64,000 bases of DNA from positions 395,745 through 459,744 of the forward strand of contig NZ_PUDR01000002.1 in NCBI RefSeq assembly GCF_003012935.1, given 5' to 3'. Both the position numbers and the translations under genes were made by a program. Positions 47,792 to 57,420 of the stretch are shown here, one piece after another. Below the pieces are notes generated by a model. The model saw only the letters and a list, made by a program, of their open reading frames with translations, made no database searches and was not told where the DNA came from. Numbering within the stretch: the stretch's first letter is position 1; the number at the start of each line of letters is the position of its first letter. The DNA comes from Pannonibacter carbonis. Its GTDB lineage: Bacteria > Pseudomonadota > Alphaproteobacteria > Rhizobiales > Stappiaceae.

Positions 47792-48960
47792 CCGGCCCTC
47801 AGCATCCCGGTGATGCGTCGGAGCACTACGTCGATCCGGCACCGTTTAATCCGCACGTGACCCGCGAGCTGACGGCCGAACAGGAGCGTTACTTCCAGGC
47901 CTCGCAATGGCAGATCATGTGGTGGAAATTCCGCCGCCATCGCGTCGCCGTTTGGTCGGCGGTGGTCCTGATCTTGTTTTATCTCTGCGTTCCCTTTGCA
48001 GAGGTCATTGCCCCCTATGAGGCCAATACGCGCGATTCCAAGTTCCTGTTTGCGCCGCCACAGGGCGTGCATCTCTTCCATGAGGGCTCGCTGCGCACGC
48101 CTTTCGTCTATCCGATGAAGGCGAAGATCGACATGAACACGCTGCAGTGGACCTATCAGCAGGACCGCAGCAAGCCGATGCCGCTGCGGTTCTTCTGCTC
48201 CGGCGACAAGTACGAGTTCTGGGGACTGTTCAAGGCCGACTTCCATCTGGTATGTCCGCCCAAGGGCGGCTCTTTCTACCTGCTCGGCACCGACCGGCTT
48301 GGACGCGACCAATTCTCGGGCCTGATCTACGGGGCCCGCTTGTCCCTGACGGTCGGCCTGGTCGGTGTTGCCATTTCGATCCTGCTCGGGCTGTTCTTCG
48401 GCGGAATTGCGGGCTACTTCGGCGGCATTGTCGACAGCCTGATCCAGCGGCTGATCGAGATCATGCGCTCTTTGCCTGAACTCCCCCTCTGGATGGCGCT
48501 GTCGGCCGCCCTGCCGGTCACGTGGAACCCGGTCTGGATTTATTTCGGCATCACCGTCATTCTCGGTCTGCTCGACTGGCCGGGGCTTGCCCGTGCGGTG
48601 CGGTCCAAGCTTCTGTCGCTGCGGGAGGAAGAATACGCCCAGGCTGCCATGCTGATGGGGGCAAAACCGTCCCGAGTCATTTCCAAACATTTGTTGCCAG
48701 GCTTCACCAGCCACATCATCGCTTCTGCCACCCTGTCGATCCCGGGCATGATCTTGGGCGAAACAGCCCTGTCCTTTCTCAATCTCGGCCTGCGCCGCCC
48801 GTCGGTGTCCTGGGGCGTGATGCTGAACGAGGCACAGAACATCTCGGTTGTCACGATCTATCCCTGGCTGATGGCGCCGGTCATCCCCATCATCATCGTC
48901 GTGCTGGCCTTCAATTTCCTGGGGGATGGTTTGCGTGATGCGGCCGATCCCTATAAGTGA
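47788..48960 (+). CDS. ABC transporter permease, DppC/OppC type
   Basis: 390 residues, ATG overlapping the previous stop. An N-terminal cytoplasmic region, transmembrane helix (about 55-75), a long periplasmic insert with cysteines (HLVCPPKGGSFYLLGTDRLG), then five helices with the EAA loop EEEYAQAAMLMGAKPSRVI and the final LNFLGDGLRDAADP-type end. Second channel subunit. The insert of about 100 residues is longer than in plain DppC, and is often seen together with large solute-binding proteins. Confidence 0.93.
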   Translation: MTGPQHPGDASEHYVDPAPFNPHVTRELTAEQERYFQASQWQIMWWKFRRHRVAVWSAVVLILFYLCVPFAEVIAPYEANTRDSKFLFAPPQGVHLFHEGSLRTPFVYPMKAKIDMNTLQWTYQQDRSKPMPLRFFCSGDKYEFWGLFKADFHLVCPPKGGSFYLLGTDRLGRDQFSGLIYGARLSLTVGLVGVAISILLGLFFGGIAGYFGGIVDSLIQRLIEIMRSLPELPLWMALSAALPVTWNPVWIYFGITVILGLLDWPGLARAVRSKLLSLREEEYAQAAMLMGAKPSRVISKHLLPGFTSHIIASATLSIPGMILGETALSFLNLGLRRPSVSWGVMLNEAQNISVVTIYPWLMAPVIPIIIVVLAFNFLGDGLRDAADPYK

Positions 48961-49007
48961 AACGGCAAATCAGGTTTGATCAGGCCGTCAGGGCCGTGGA
49001 GTGTGTC

Positions 49008-49601
49008 ATGTCGAAGAATGCAAGCACCGCAGAAGGCTGGGATGAGGAATACGCAGCTGGCCGCTGGGCCTTCCTGCGTGACCTGCCCGAGAGCGGCCGC
49101 TATGGCATCATCGGCATGTGGCTGATGCTCAACCGTGCCTTCGACAAGGTTCTGGATATCGGTTGCGGCGAAGGTCTGCTCTATGAGCGTCTCGCCCCGC
49201 TCGGCCTCAAGCACTACGTCGGCGTGGACCTTGCTCCGAAGGCGCTTGATATCGCCAATGTCGACCCGTCCATCGCCTCGCTGCGCGCGGGCGACATGCA
49301 TACGTTCGAGCCGGCTGCGGATGAGCGCTTCAACGCGATTGTCTTCAACGAGGTGCTGCATTTCGCCGAGGATCCGGGTGCCGTTGTCGCCCGTTACATC
49401 CCCTGGCTGGCCGAGGATGGTGTCATCGCCCTGTCTATGTATTCGCCCAAGCGTCCGGAATCTGGTGCCAACAAGCTGATCGCCCGCCTCTGGGAGGCGA
49501 CCGATGACACCAGTCGCTGGGTCGTCCTTGATGATTACCGCCTCGTCTCCGACAAGAAGGGCGTCACCTGGCGCATGCGTCTGGTCAAGCCCGTTCGCTG
49601 A
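49008..49601 (+). CDS. Small SAM-dependent methyltransferase at the end of the ABC operon
   Basis: 197 residues from ATG 49008 with GGAG nine bases upstream; a GTG at 48957 overlapping the permease stop would add 17. Methyltransferase motif I VLDIGCGEGLLYERL, acidic GVDLAPKAL, GDMHTFEP and FNAIVFNEVLHFAEDP are clear. It may modify the transported solute or a cell component, as its gene is the last of the ABC operon. Substrate unknown. Confidence 0.85.
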   Translation: MSKNASTAEGWDEEYAAGRWAFLRDLPESGRYGIIGMWLMLNRAFDKVLDIGCGEGLLYERLAPLGLKHYVGVDLAPKALDIANVDPSIASLRAGDMHTFEPAADERFNAIVFNEVLHFAEDPGAVVARYIPWLAEDGVIALSMYSPKRPESGANKLIARLWEATDDTSRWVVLDDYRLVSDKKGVTWRMRLVKPVR

Positions 49602-49656
49602 CGCTTCTGGTTCCCTGTCAGATCCGCTTTCGGTCACCACGACTGCGTTTCAAAAG

Positions 49657-49692
49657 CGCCGCAGCCTCGAGCCAGAAGTTGCGGCGTTTTTT
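49657..49692. terminator. Bidirectional intrinsic terminator between the two ABC clusters
   Basis: CGCCGCA (49657-49663) pairs with TGCGGCG (49680-49686), then a run of six Ts on the plus strand; AAAA precedes the left arm so it also works for the minus strand. The two convergent operons end here. The minus-strand stop codon (49692-49694) touches it. Confidence 0.85.
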
Positions 49693-51338
49693 CATGCGTT
49701 GACCTGTTCCCGTGTGGCTCTCGCCGCCAGGACAGCGTCGAGCTTGGGTGCCGAGGCGACCAGAAGCCGCGTGTATGGATGCTGTGGCGCATCGAAAACA
49801 GCACCGGTCGCCCCCCGCTCGACAATCTCGCCGGCATTCATCACCAGGACCGTGTCGGTGATCGCGCGCACCACGCTGAGATCGTGTGAGATGAACAGAT
49901 AGCTGAGACCATACTGGTCCTGCAGGCGTGCGAAGAGATCGAGGATCTGCGCCCGGATCGACACATCCAGTGCCGAGACCGGTTCATCGGCTACGATCAG
50001 ACGGGGCCGTGTCACCAGCGCCCGGGCGATGGCTATTCTCTGGCGCTGACCACCGGAGAATTCGTGCGGATATTTCCCGCCATCCTTCGGGGTCAGGCCG
50101 ACGGAAACCAGCGCCTCACTTACCCTGAGGCGCTTCTCCGTGCCCGAGAGCTCCGGCAGCAGATACAGCGGCTCGGCGATGGCCCGTGCAACGGTCTGGC
50201 GCGGATCAAAGCTGCCATAGGGGTCCTGAAACACCACCTGCACCTTGCGCCGGAGATCGCGCAAAGCCTGGCCGGTAAGACCATGCGGATCTTCCCCGTC
50301 GAGACGGATATGGCCGCCGTTCGGAGATTGCAGGCCGAGGATGGTCCTGGCCAGGGTCGACTTGCCACAACCGGACTCCCCGACCAGCCCGACGCTTTCG
50401 CCGGCCCCGACCGTGAAGCTGACATCCGACACGGCGCGAAGCCGTCCTTGCCGGCCGGTCAGCTGGGCCATTAGGCCCTGACCGGACAGCTTGTAATCAA
50501 CGACGAGCCGGTTGACTTCCAGCAGAGTATTCCGGGTCTGCGGCTGCACCCGTGTGGCCAGCCGGTCCGGAACATGGGCGGAAGCCGCCATCAGCGCGCG
50601 GGAGTAGGGCGCCCTGAAGCCACGGAACAGGGCTGTTGTCGGGCCACTTTCCACCTCGCGGCCGTCCTTCAGGATCATGACCCGGTCCGCCATGTCGGCA
50701 ACGACCGCCAGGTCATGGCTGATCAGCAGCAGCGACAGCCGGTCTTCGCGGACGATTTCCTTCAGAAGGTCGAGGATCTGCGCCTGAATCGTCACGTCCA
50801 GCGCCGTGGTCGGCTCGTCGGCGATGATGAGGCGCGGCCGGCAAGCCATCGCCATGGCGATGACGACACGCTGTCTCTGTCCGCCGGACAGCTCGTGCGG
50901 ATAGCGCTGCGGCGACACCCGGTCACCCGAAAGCCCGACCCGCTCCAGCAGGCGTCCGGCCTCGCGCGCTGAATTGGCCCGGTCTTCCTTGCCATGCACC
51001 ACGAGGCTTTCGGCGACCTGCGCGCCGATGGTCTTCACTGGGTTCAGCGCCGTCATCGGCTCCTGGAACACCATGGAAATGGCATTGCCGCGGATCGCGC
51101 ACATCTGCGCCTCGCTCAAGCCCACCAGATCGCGGCCCTCCAGCCGGATCGCGCCGCTGAGCCGTGACCCATGCGGCAGAAGGCGCAAGATCGACAGCGC
51201 CGTCAGCGACTTGCCGGACCCGCTTTCCCCGACGAGGCCGAGAACCTCGCCGGTTCGAATGGTCAGCGACAGGTCCGTCAGGATCGGCACGGAACCAATC
51301 GACAGGTTCACCCGATCCAGTTCGAGCAACGGGCTCAT
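49692..51338 (-). CDS. Dual ATP-binding subunit of a second peptide-type ABC transporter
   Basis: 548 residues with two ATPase domains (about 1-255 and 275-540). Walker A GESGSGKS and GESGCGKS, signatures LSGGQRQR and FSGGQRQR, Walker [14 protein letters not shown] and [13 protein letters not shown] are intact. Fused DppDF type. It drives the permeases encoded immediately upstream on the same strand, with four-base overlaps. Last gene of the operon. Confidence 0.94.
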   Translation of the reverse strand: MSPLLELDRVNLSIGSVPILTDLSLTIRTGEVLGLVGESGSGKSLTALSILRLLPHGSRLSGAIRLEGRDLVGLSEAQMCAIRGNAISMVFQEPMTALNPVKTIGAQVAESLVVHGKEDRANSAREAGRLLERVGLSGDRVSPQRYPHELSGGQRQRVVIAMAMACRPRLIIADEPTTALDVTIQAQILDLLKEIVREDRLSLLLISHDLAVVADMADRVMILKDGREVESGPTTALFRGFRAPYSRALMAASAHVPDRLATRVQPQTRNTLLEVNRLVVDYKLSGQGLMAQLTGRQGRLRAVSDVSFTVGAGESVGLVGESGCGKSTLARTILGLQSPNGGHIRLDGEDPHGLTGQALRDLRRKVQVVFQDPYGSFDPRQTVARAIAEPLYLLPELSGTEKRLRVSEALVSVGLTPKDGGKYPHEFSGGQRQRIAIARALVTRPRLIVADEPVSALDVSIRAQILDLFARLQDQYGLSYLFISHDLSVVRAITDTVLVMNAGEIVERGATGAVFDAPQHPYTRLLVASAPKLDAVLAARATREQVNA

Positions 51339-52156
51339 GCCGTCCTCCGCCGCAGGCGCGGATCCGTCAGGTCGCGCAGTCCGTCACCCAGGAGGTTCAG
51401 ACCGATCACGGTGATGATGATGGCAAGGCCGGGATAGAGCGCCAGCTGCGGCGCGAAGGCCATCATGGTCTGGGCCTCGTTCAGCATCCGGCCCCAGCTG
51501 GTCAGCGGCGGCTGCGCCCCCAGCCCGACATAGGACAGACCCGCCTCTGCAAGGATACCGAGGGAAAACTGGATGCTCGCCTGCACGATCAGAAGGCTGG
51601 CGATGTTGGGCAGGATGTGCTCGAGCGTCACCCGCCCCTCGCCCTTTCCTGCCACCCGGGCGGCCATCAGATACTCGCGTGAGGACAGCGCCAGCGCCGC
51701 CCCGCGCGCCACCCGGGCAAAGACCGGTATGTTGAAGATGCCGATGGCAAGGATCGCATTGAACGCGCCCGGCCCCATCAGCGCCGTGATCAGAACTGCC
51801 GACAGCAGGGCAGGGAAGGCAAAGACCAGATCGTTGAAGCGCATCACCGCTTCATCAAGGATCCCGCCGCGCCGCGCCGCCAGCAGCCCGAGCGGCAGGC
51901 CGACGCCAAGGCCGATGCCGACGGCCACAAGCGCCACCGCAATCGAGGTGCGTGCGCCGACCATCAGCATCGACAGGAGATCGCGGCCGTACTGATCGGT
52001 GCCCAGAAGATGTGCGGCTGAAGGCCCCTGCAGCTTGGCCGCCACATTGAGCGTGTCGATGGCATGCGGTGTCCAGACCAGTGACACGGCCGCCGAAAGG
52101 GCGACAAGGCCGCTGATCACGGCACCGATGACGAAGGATGTGTGCGCCCGCGTCAT
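51335..52156 (-). CDS. ABC transporter permease, DppC type
   Basis: 273 residues. Six helices with LGTDQYGRDLLSMLMVGART after the first, EAA loop SSREYLMAARVAGKGEGRV and the end LNLLGDGLRDLTDPRLRR. A short standard DppC, without the insert of its counterpart at 47788. Overlaps the genes before and after by four bases, so the three channel/ATPase genes are co-translated. Confidence 0.94.
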   Translation of the reverse strand: MTRAHTSFVIGAVISGLVALSAAVSLVWTPHAIDTLNVAAKLQGPSAAHLLGTDQYGRDLLSMLMVGARTSIAVALVAVGIGLGVGLPLGLLAARRGGILDEAVMRFNDLVFAFPALLSAVLITALMGPGAFNAILAIGIFNIPVFARVARGAALALSSREYLMAARVAGKGEGRVTLEHILPNIASLLIVQASIQFSLGILAEAGLSYVGLGAQPPLTSWGRMLNEAQTMMAFAPQLALYPGLAIIITVIGLNLLGDGLRDLTDPRLRRRTA

Positions 52157-53100
52157 GCCTTCCGCCTCAGTCTTGGGTCAACGAGCGCATAGGCGATGTC
52201 GACCAGGAACGTGACGAGAATGACCAGTCCGACGAGGAGCACCACGACGCTCTTCACCACGATCAGGTCTCGCTGGGTGATGGCCTGAAAGATCAGCCGG
52301 CCGATACCAGGCAGGTAGAACACGTTTTCGATGATGATCGTGCCGGTGATGAGAAAGGCGAACTGCAGCCCGAGAATGGTCAGCACCGGGATCAGCGCAT
52401 TGCGCAGCGCATGGCCCCACAGTGCCGCCCGCTGGCTGAGGCCCTTGGCCCGGGCGGTGCGGATGTAATCCTCGCCCAGCGTGTCGATCAGCGCCGAACG
52501 CATCACCCGCGTCAGGATCGCCGCCTGCGGCAGCGCAAGCGCGATGGCCGGCAGCATCAGGGCCGTCAGCGCCGCTCCAGGCCCGGCTTGCCAGCCGGGG
52601 AAGCCGCCGGAAGGCACCAGCCGGAGGGTCACGGCGAAAACATAGACCAGCAGCATGGCAAACCAGAAATTCGGAATGGCGATGCCGACCTGTGTCAGCG
52701 CCATCAGGCCCGTATCGGTCGTCTGGCCGCGCCGGCTCGCCGCCCATACGCCGGCGGGCAGGGCCAGTACGACCGCAAGGGTCAGGGCCATCAGCGCCAG
52801 CGGCAGTGTCACGGGCAATCTCGCCGCGACAAGCTCGCGCACGGGAACAGAATAGGTGTAGCTGACGCCAAGATCGCCGGTGGCCAGCCCGCCAAGCCAG
52901 ACGAAGAAACGCTCGATGACGGGCCGGTTCAGTCCCATCTGCTCGCGCAGTGCCTGGACCGTGTCCTCGCGTGCCTCCAGCCCCAGCATCAGCCGCGCCG
53001 GGTCGCCGGGCAGGACTTCCAGCACGACAAACACCACCAGCGCCGCCAGCAGCAGCGTCAGGCCAAGACTGATCAGCCGGCGGATCAGGAAGTGCGCCAT
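52153..53100 (-). CDS. ABC transporter permease, DppB type
   Basis: 315 residues from ATG 53100, preceded by a strong GGGAGGTAGC. Starts MAHFLIRRLISLGLTLLLAA; EAA loop DYIRTARAKGLSQRAALWGH and the end VDIAYALVDPRLRRKA are typical. First permease of the operon. The upstream frame without this ATG adds only 11 unsupported residues. A 213-base gap with a hairpin separates it from the binding protein gene. Confidence 0.94.
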   Translation of the reverse strand: MAHFLIRRLISLGLTLLLAALVVFVVLEVLPGDPARLMLGLEAREDTVQALREQMGLNRPVIERFFVWLGGLATGDLGVSYTYSVPVRELVAARLPVTLPLALMALTLAVVLALPAGVWAASRRGQTTDTGLMALTQVGIAIPNFWFAMLLVYVFAVTLRLVPSGGFPGWQAGPGAALTALMLPAIALALPQAAILTRVMRSALIDTLGEDYIRTARAKGLSQRAALWGHALRNALIPVLTILGLQFAFLITGTIIIENVFYLPGIGRLIFQAITQRDLIVVKSVVVLLVGLVILVTFLVDIAYALVDPRLRRKA

Positions 53101-53260
53101 GCTACCTCCCGCCGCCCGGCTGCTGCTGCGCACCCCGGGTTCCCCAAGTCCCTGCCCATGTCCTTGCCCAACTAACTGCCCCAGTCCCTTTCAAGTCTCT
53201 TTGGCATCCCGTGTCTCGCCCCAGACCCGGATACCCGCTCGGTTCGCTCATCCCGTCAGA

Positions 53261-53292
53261 CATCCGGCCAGCCACGCGGTGCCGGCCGGATG
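53261..53292 (-). repeat. Hairpin between binding-protein and permease genes
   Basis: CATCCGGCC (53261-53269) and GGCCGGATG (53284-53292) pair around a 14-base loop, 22 bases after the binding-protein stop on the minus strand. Such intercistronic hairpins often protect the binding-protein mRNA or reduce read-through, so that binding protein exceeds permease. There is no T-run. The rest of the gap 53101-53313 is C/T-rich with no gene. Confidence 0.6.
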
Positions 53293-53313
53293 CGTCAGGG
53301 GCGGCGTCAGAAT

Positions 53314-54816
53314 TCAGTCTTCCCAGTACACGCCGGTCAGATCATTCGCCTGCACCGGAGCATTTTCCCAAAGTCCCTTCAGCTTGGCGTCCCACACGCC
53401 GGTCTTGGCGAGCTGGAACAGGTAACCGTTGACGGCATCCTTGGCGATGATCTCCTGCGCCTCGCCATAGAGCTCATTGCGCGCTGCCGGATCGCTGGTT
53501 GCCTCGAGTTTCGCCATCAGCGCCTTCAGCTCAGGGTTCTGGTAATTGAAGTAATAGTCATCCCGGGCATAGATGTTGATGTCGTTTGCCTCGGTGTGGG
53601 ACACGATGGTCAGATCGTAGTCCTTGCCCTTGAACACCTGTTCCAGCCACTGCGCCCATTCCAGCGGGATCAGCTCCAGTTCAATGCCGATTTTCTTCAG
53701 GTCGGACGCCAGGATCTCGCCGCCACGGCGGGCATAGGTCGGGGGCGGCAGCTTCAGCGTTGCCTTGAAGCCATTGGCCAGCCCTGCCTCGGCCATCAGC
53801 GCCTTGGCCTTTTCCAGATCCTGCGGATAGGTCGAGGTCATGTCCTTGTAGGCAGGATGGTGCGGGGCAAAATGCGATCCGATCGGCGTGCCATAGCCGA
53901 ACATGGCCCCGTCGATGATTGCCTTGCGGTCGATCGCATGGGCAATGGCCTGGCGCACCTTGAGGTTCGAGAACGGTTCGCGCGCGTTGTTGGTCGACAG
54001 GATGGTCTCGCCCTCCGTCGTGCCCACCACCACGGCAAAGCGCGGGTCGGCGGCGAACTGCGGCAGGTTTTCCGGCGCGTTGAAGATCGGGAACCCGTCC
54101 ACGTCCCCGGCCATCATCGCCGAGAAGGCGGCAGCGTTGTCGGCAATCACCTTGAAGGTCGCCTTCTCCAGCTTTACCGGCGTTCCCCAGTAGTCGGGGC
54201 TGCGCGTCAGGTCCACCTTGTCGCCCTGCACCCACTGGCCGAAGCGGAAGGGGCCGGTGCCCACCGGCTTGGCCTTGTTCTCGGCGGCCGTCTCCGGTGC
54301 CACGATCACGGCGTCGCCAGTGCCGAGGAACGTCAGGAAGTCGCCAACCGGCTGTTTTAGCGTCACCTTGACTTCGGTCGGGCTGACCACCTCGACGGCT
54401 TCGATCTGCTCGAACTTGGCCTTCTGCGCATTGGCGCTGTCAGCAGCCTTGCCGCGCTCGAGCGAGAACTTCACGTCGTCAGCGTTGAAGTCCGACCCGT
54501 CGTGGAACTTCACGCCATCGCGAAGCTTGAAAGTGTAGGTCTTGCCGTCCTCGGATATTGTCCAGCTTTCCGCCAGAACCGGCTTTACCGAGCCGTCCCG
54601 GTCAACCTGGGTCAGGCCCTCGAACAGGTTGATGAAGACCACTTCGTCGATGGCTGCCGCCGCGCCGGCGGTCGGGTCGAGATGCGGCGGCTCCAGCCGC
54701 ACACCCAGCGTCACGCTGGTCTTGGCAGCTTCCGCCGGGCCTGCGCCCAGAAATGCCAGCACGGACAGGCCGGCCAGCGCCGCAGCACGCAGATGCGATC
54801 CTCGGTATTGCATCAT
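53314..54816 (-). CDS. Extracellular solute-binding protein, family 5 (dipeptide type)
   Basis: 500 residues from ATG 54816 with GGGAGAGGAC upstream. Signal peptide (about 1-30, ending AGPAEA). Family 5 features include TYTFKLRDGVKFHDGSDFNA, VRQAIAHAIDRKAIIDGAMF and TSTYPQDLEKAKALMAEAG. Length is that of standard DppA-type proteins. Second gene of the minus-strand operon, after the M20 peptidase, which hints at peptide or N-acyl amino acid substrates. Confidence 0.94.
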   Translation of the reverse strand: MMQYRGSHLRAAALAGLSVLAFLGAGPAEAAKTSVTLGVRLEPPHLDPTAGAAAAIDEVVFINLFEGLTQVDRDGSVKPVLAESWTISEDGKTYTFKLRDGVKFHDGSDFNADDVKFSLERGKAADSANAQKAKFEQIEAVEVVSPTEVKVTLKQPVGDFLTFLGTGDAVIVAPETAAENKAKPVGTGPFRFGQWVQGDKVDLTRSPDYWGTPVKLEKATFKVIADNAAAFSAMMAGDVDGFPIFNAPENLPQFAADPRFAVVVGTTEGETILSTNNAREPFSNLKVRQAIAHAIDRKAIIDGAMFGYGTPIGSHFAPHHPAYKDMTSTYPQDLEKAKALMAEAGLANGFKATLKLPPPTYARRGGEILASDLKKIGIELELIPLEWAQWLEQVFKGKDYDLTIVSHTEANDINIYARDDYYFNYQNPELKALMAKLEATSDPAARNELYGEAQEIIAKDAVNGYLFQLAKTGVWDAKLKGLWENAPVQANDLTGVYWED

Positions 54817-54849
54817 GTCCTCTCTCCCCTCGTTTGGCCGGTCCGGCGT

Positions 54850-56121
54850 TCAGCCATGTCCCGACAACAATGCATGCGCGGCCTGCGCCATGACCCGGGC
54901 GCTGTCGACCATATCGTCGATCACGACAAACTCGTCCGGGCGGTGGGCCAGGTCCAGAATGCCCGGCCCATAAGCGATACAGTCATGCAGATGCCCGATC
55001 CGGGCAATGTGCTTCTGGTCGTAGCTGCCCGGCGAAATCACATAATCCGCCGGCCGGTCCAGCACCGATTCAATGGCGTCTGCCACCGCCCGCACCACGG
55101 GTGCCTGCCGGTCTGTCATGGTCGGAATGACTTCCAGCAGATCCTTCAGCGAGTACTTGAAGCCCTGCCGGGTCGTGCTCAGCCGGTCGAGGATGGAGAC
55201 GACCTCGCCCTTCACCTCGTCCAGGTGCTCCTCGATCAGGAAACGCCGGTCGATCACCATCCGGCAGCTGTCGGGCACACAGGGGCTCGGCAGCCCCTCG
55301 AAGCCTTCCGGCTGGCCGCCGTGGATGGAGTTGATGTTCAGCGTCGAGGACTTCGCCCCTTCGGGCACCACGGGCATCGAGGTGTGTTTGGCCGCAAGCT
55401 TTGGGTAAAGCTCATGCTCGAAAGCGTCCATCACCGCGCCCATGTGGCGCACGGCGCAATCGCCCAGGAAGGGCATGGAGCCATGCGCGATGGAGCCATG
55501 CGTTTCGATCTCCGCCCACCACACGCCCCGGTGTCCAAGGCAGATCCGGTCCTTGTTGAGCGGTTCGGGGATGATCACGTGGTCGACGCGGGGCTTCGAA
55601 AACAGCCCCATGCGGGCCAGGTGCGCCACGCCGCCAAGACCGCCGGACTCCTCGTCCACTGTGCCGGAAATTTCCAGCACGCCGTTGAAGTCCGGCCACA
55701 GCTCGATCAACGCCTCCACCGCGATGATTGACGCGGCCAGCCCGCCCTTCATGTCGCAGGTGCCCCGCCCGTAGACCTTGCCGTCGCGCACCAGTCCGCC
55801 GAACGGCTCCACCGTCCAGCCATGCCCGGCCTCCACGACATCGATATGCGAGTTGAAATGCACGCAAGGACCTGGCCTTGCGCCAGCGCGCCGGGCAATC
55901 ACATTCGTGCGCGGGTGGCGGTCGCTGTCGCCGGGGGTGTTTTCGGCCCGGATATAGGCAATCTCGAAGCCGCGCCGCCGCAGGCGTTCGCCGATCAGCT
56001 GCGCGCAGGGCGTGTAATCTTCGCCGGGAGGGTTGATCGTCGGGATGCGAACCAGATCCTGCGTCAACGCGACAAGTTCGGCGCGTTTGCCTTCGATCCT
56101 TGCATGCAATGCTGCCAGCAT
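54850..56121 (-). CDS. M20 family deacylase/peptidase (ArgE/DapE type)
   Basis: 423 residues from ATG 56121. Zinc ligands are visible: His in FNSHIDVV, bridging Asp in GRGTCDMKGG, Glu in TVDEESGG, and further Asp/His sites in the lid region (HGSIAHGSMPFLG). Cuts an amide, as in acetylornithine deacetylase, succinyl-diaminopimelate desuccinylase or dipeptidases; the exact substrate is not clear. First gene of the ABC operon, so it likely acts on what the transporter brings in. Cytoplasmic, no signal. Confidence 0.9.
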   Translation of the reverse strand: MLAALHARIEGKRAELVALTQDLVRIPTINPPGEDYTPCAQLIGERLRRRGFEIAYIRAENTPGDSDRHPRTNVIARRAGARPGPCVHFNSHIDVVEAGHGWTVEPFGGLVRDGKVYGRGTCDMKGGLAASIIAVEALIELWPDFNGVLEISGTVDEESGGLGGVAHLARMGLFSKPRVDHVIIPEPLNKDRICLGHRGVWWAEIETHGSIAHGSMPFLGDCAVRHMGAVMDAFEHELYPKLAAKHTSMPVVPEGAKSSTLNINSIHGGQPEGFEGLPSPCVPDSCRMVIDRRFLIEEHLDEVKGEVVSILDRLSTTRQGFKYSLKDLLEVIPTMTDRQAPVVRAVADAIESVLDRPADYVISPGSYDQKHIARIGHLHDCIAYGPGILDLAHRPDEFVVIDDMVDSARVMAQAAHALLSGHG

Positions 56122-56304
56122 ACCCCACCCCGGACCTTGCACCCTCGCAACTTTAACAGGAGTGTATCGGTTGCAGGGGCGAAGGGAAGCGCAAATCTTT
56201 GACCGTCGCATTTCCGCCAGCCTTGCATGGCACCACGCGCGTGGGATAGTCGGGGATGTCTTGCGACATGGGTCCCGGGACCCTCGTTCGGCAGTAGTGA
56301 GTCC

Positions 56305-57420
56305 ATGAAAGAGGCGCAGAAAATCCGGCGACGCTATCGCCCGCTTGACCGGTTTCGCGCCTCCATGCGCGCCGACAAGCGCAAGCTGATCTGGGGGGAT
56401 GCGGCGCCGCCCGAGCCGGATCCCGCGCCCCGCCGCAAGCGCCGCTGGGATGTTCGCCGGCTGGTACTGCTGGGTTTGCCGCCTCTGATCCTTCTGGGAA
56501 CGGCTGTTGTCGCCTTGGGTGTTTACACCGACTGGCGCTTTGCATTCGCTACGGCTCAGCTTCATACCCCGCTGGCACTGCCTGATGATCCGCTGGCGCC
56601 GCTTCCTGGCAATGTGCAGGCCCTGTTGGTGGCGCCGGAGCCGGAGCTGCCGGCAGCGCTTAAGTTGAGTTTTATCGGGCTGCCGACGGAACTGTGCATT
56701 GAGCTTGCGCTGCTGGGGCTTCCCAATACGGGATGGAGTGCCGCACCGTTTCAGACCGACCGGTGGCAATGCAGCTCCGAGCTCGTTCCGGTCGGTGCCC
56801 AGGATGGCAGTTCGGAGCCCACTACGCTGTTTTTCCTCATGCGTGGCACAGTGGACCGGGTGGATTTTCTGCGGCTGAAACTCAATGCCGCCAACCCGCG
56901 CACCGCATCGGAAGGCCTTGCGCTGGCACGCAAGGTTCTGGACTCCCTGTCGCGTCGCTACGCCTGGGAGTTTCCTACGCCCGTTCTCCGCGCCATCTCG
57001 AATATGCGTAGCATCGATGTTACGGAGCGCGGCGTGCGTTTTCGGGTTTCACCGGAGGATCCCAACCTCACAGGGGATCTGTCAGCGCGCGACAGGCTGA
57101 ATGTGATCATCGAGTTCTCGCCGCCGGATCACATCCGTCCGGCCCGCTTCGAAGGCGGGAATACCCGTGCACCAGCATCTCCTCCCTTGGCGGATCTCGC
57201 CCCGGAGGGACCCGGCCAACCGAAGGCCTTTGGTCCGATCGAGTTTAAGCCCCTTGTCGCCTTTCCGCCGGAGGGAGGCACTGAACAGTCCGATGAGACG
57301 CCAGGTCTGCCACCGCTCGACACCGCCTATCCACCACTCGTCGGGATTCCGCCGGACGGCAGCGAGCCGCCGTCCCCAACCGATGGCTCGGCGCTGGTCA
57401 GTCCGCCGGCAGCGGAATGA
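56305..57420 (+). CDS. Membrane-anchored protein, DUF6030-like
   Basis: 371 residues from ATG 56305. Basic cytoplasmic N-terminus (1-50), one transmembrane helix (about 55-78, [20 protein letters not shown]), a periplasmic domain (about 95-275) with two cysteines in [11 protein letters not shown] and DRWQCSSEL, then a Pro-rich C-terminal tail. Resembles the rhizobial DUF6030 family, whose function is unknown. The stop overlaps the convergent pirin gene by 23 bases. Family name moderate, coding status strong. Confidence 0.75.
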   Translation: MKEAQKIRRRYRPLDRFRASMRADKRKLIWGDAAPPEPDPAPRRKRRWDVRRLVLLGLPPLILLGTAVVALGVYTDWRFAFATAQLHTPLALPDDPLAPLPGNVQALLVAPEPELPAALKLSFIGLPTELCIELALLGLPNTGWSAAPFQTDRWQCSSELVPVGAQDGSSEPTTLFFLMRGTVDRVDFLRLKLNAANPRTASEGLALARKVLDSLSRRYAWEFPTPVLRAISNMRSIDVTERGVRFRVSPEDPNLTGDLSARDRLNVIIEFSPPDHIRPARFEGGNTRAPASPPLADLAPEGPGQPKAFGPIEFKPLVAFPPEGGTEQSDETPGLPPLDTAYPPLVGIPPDGSEPPSPTDGSALVSPPAAE

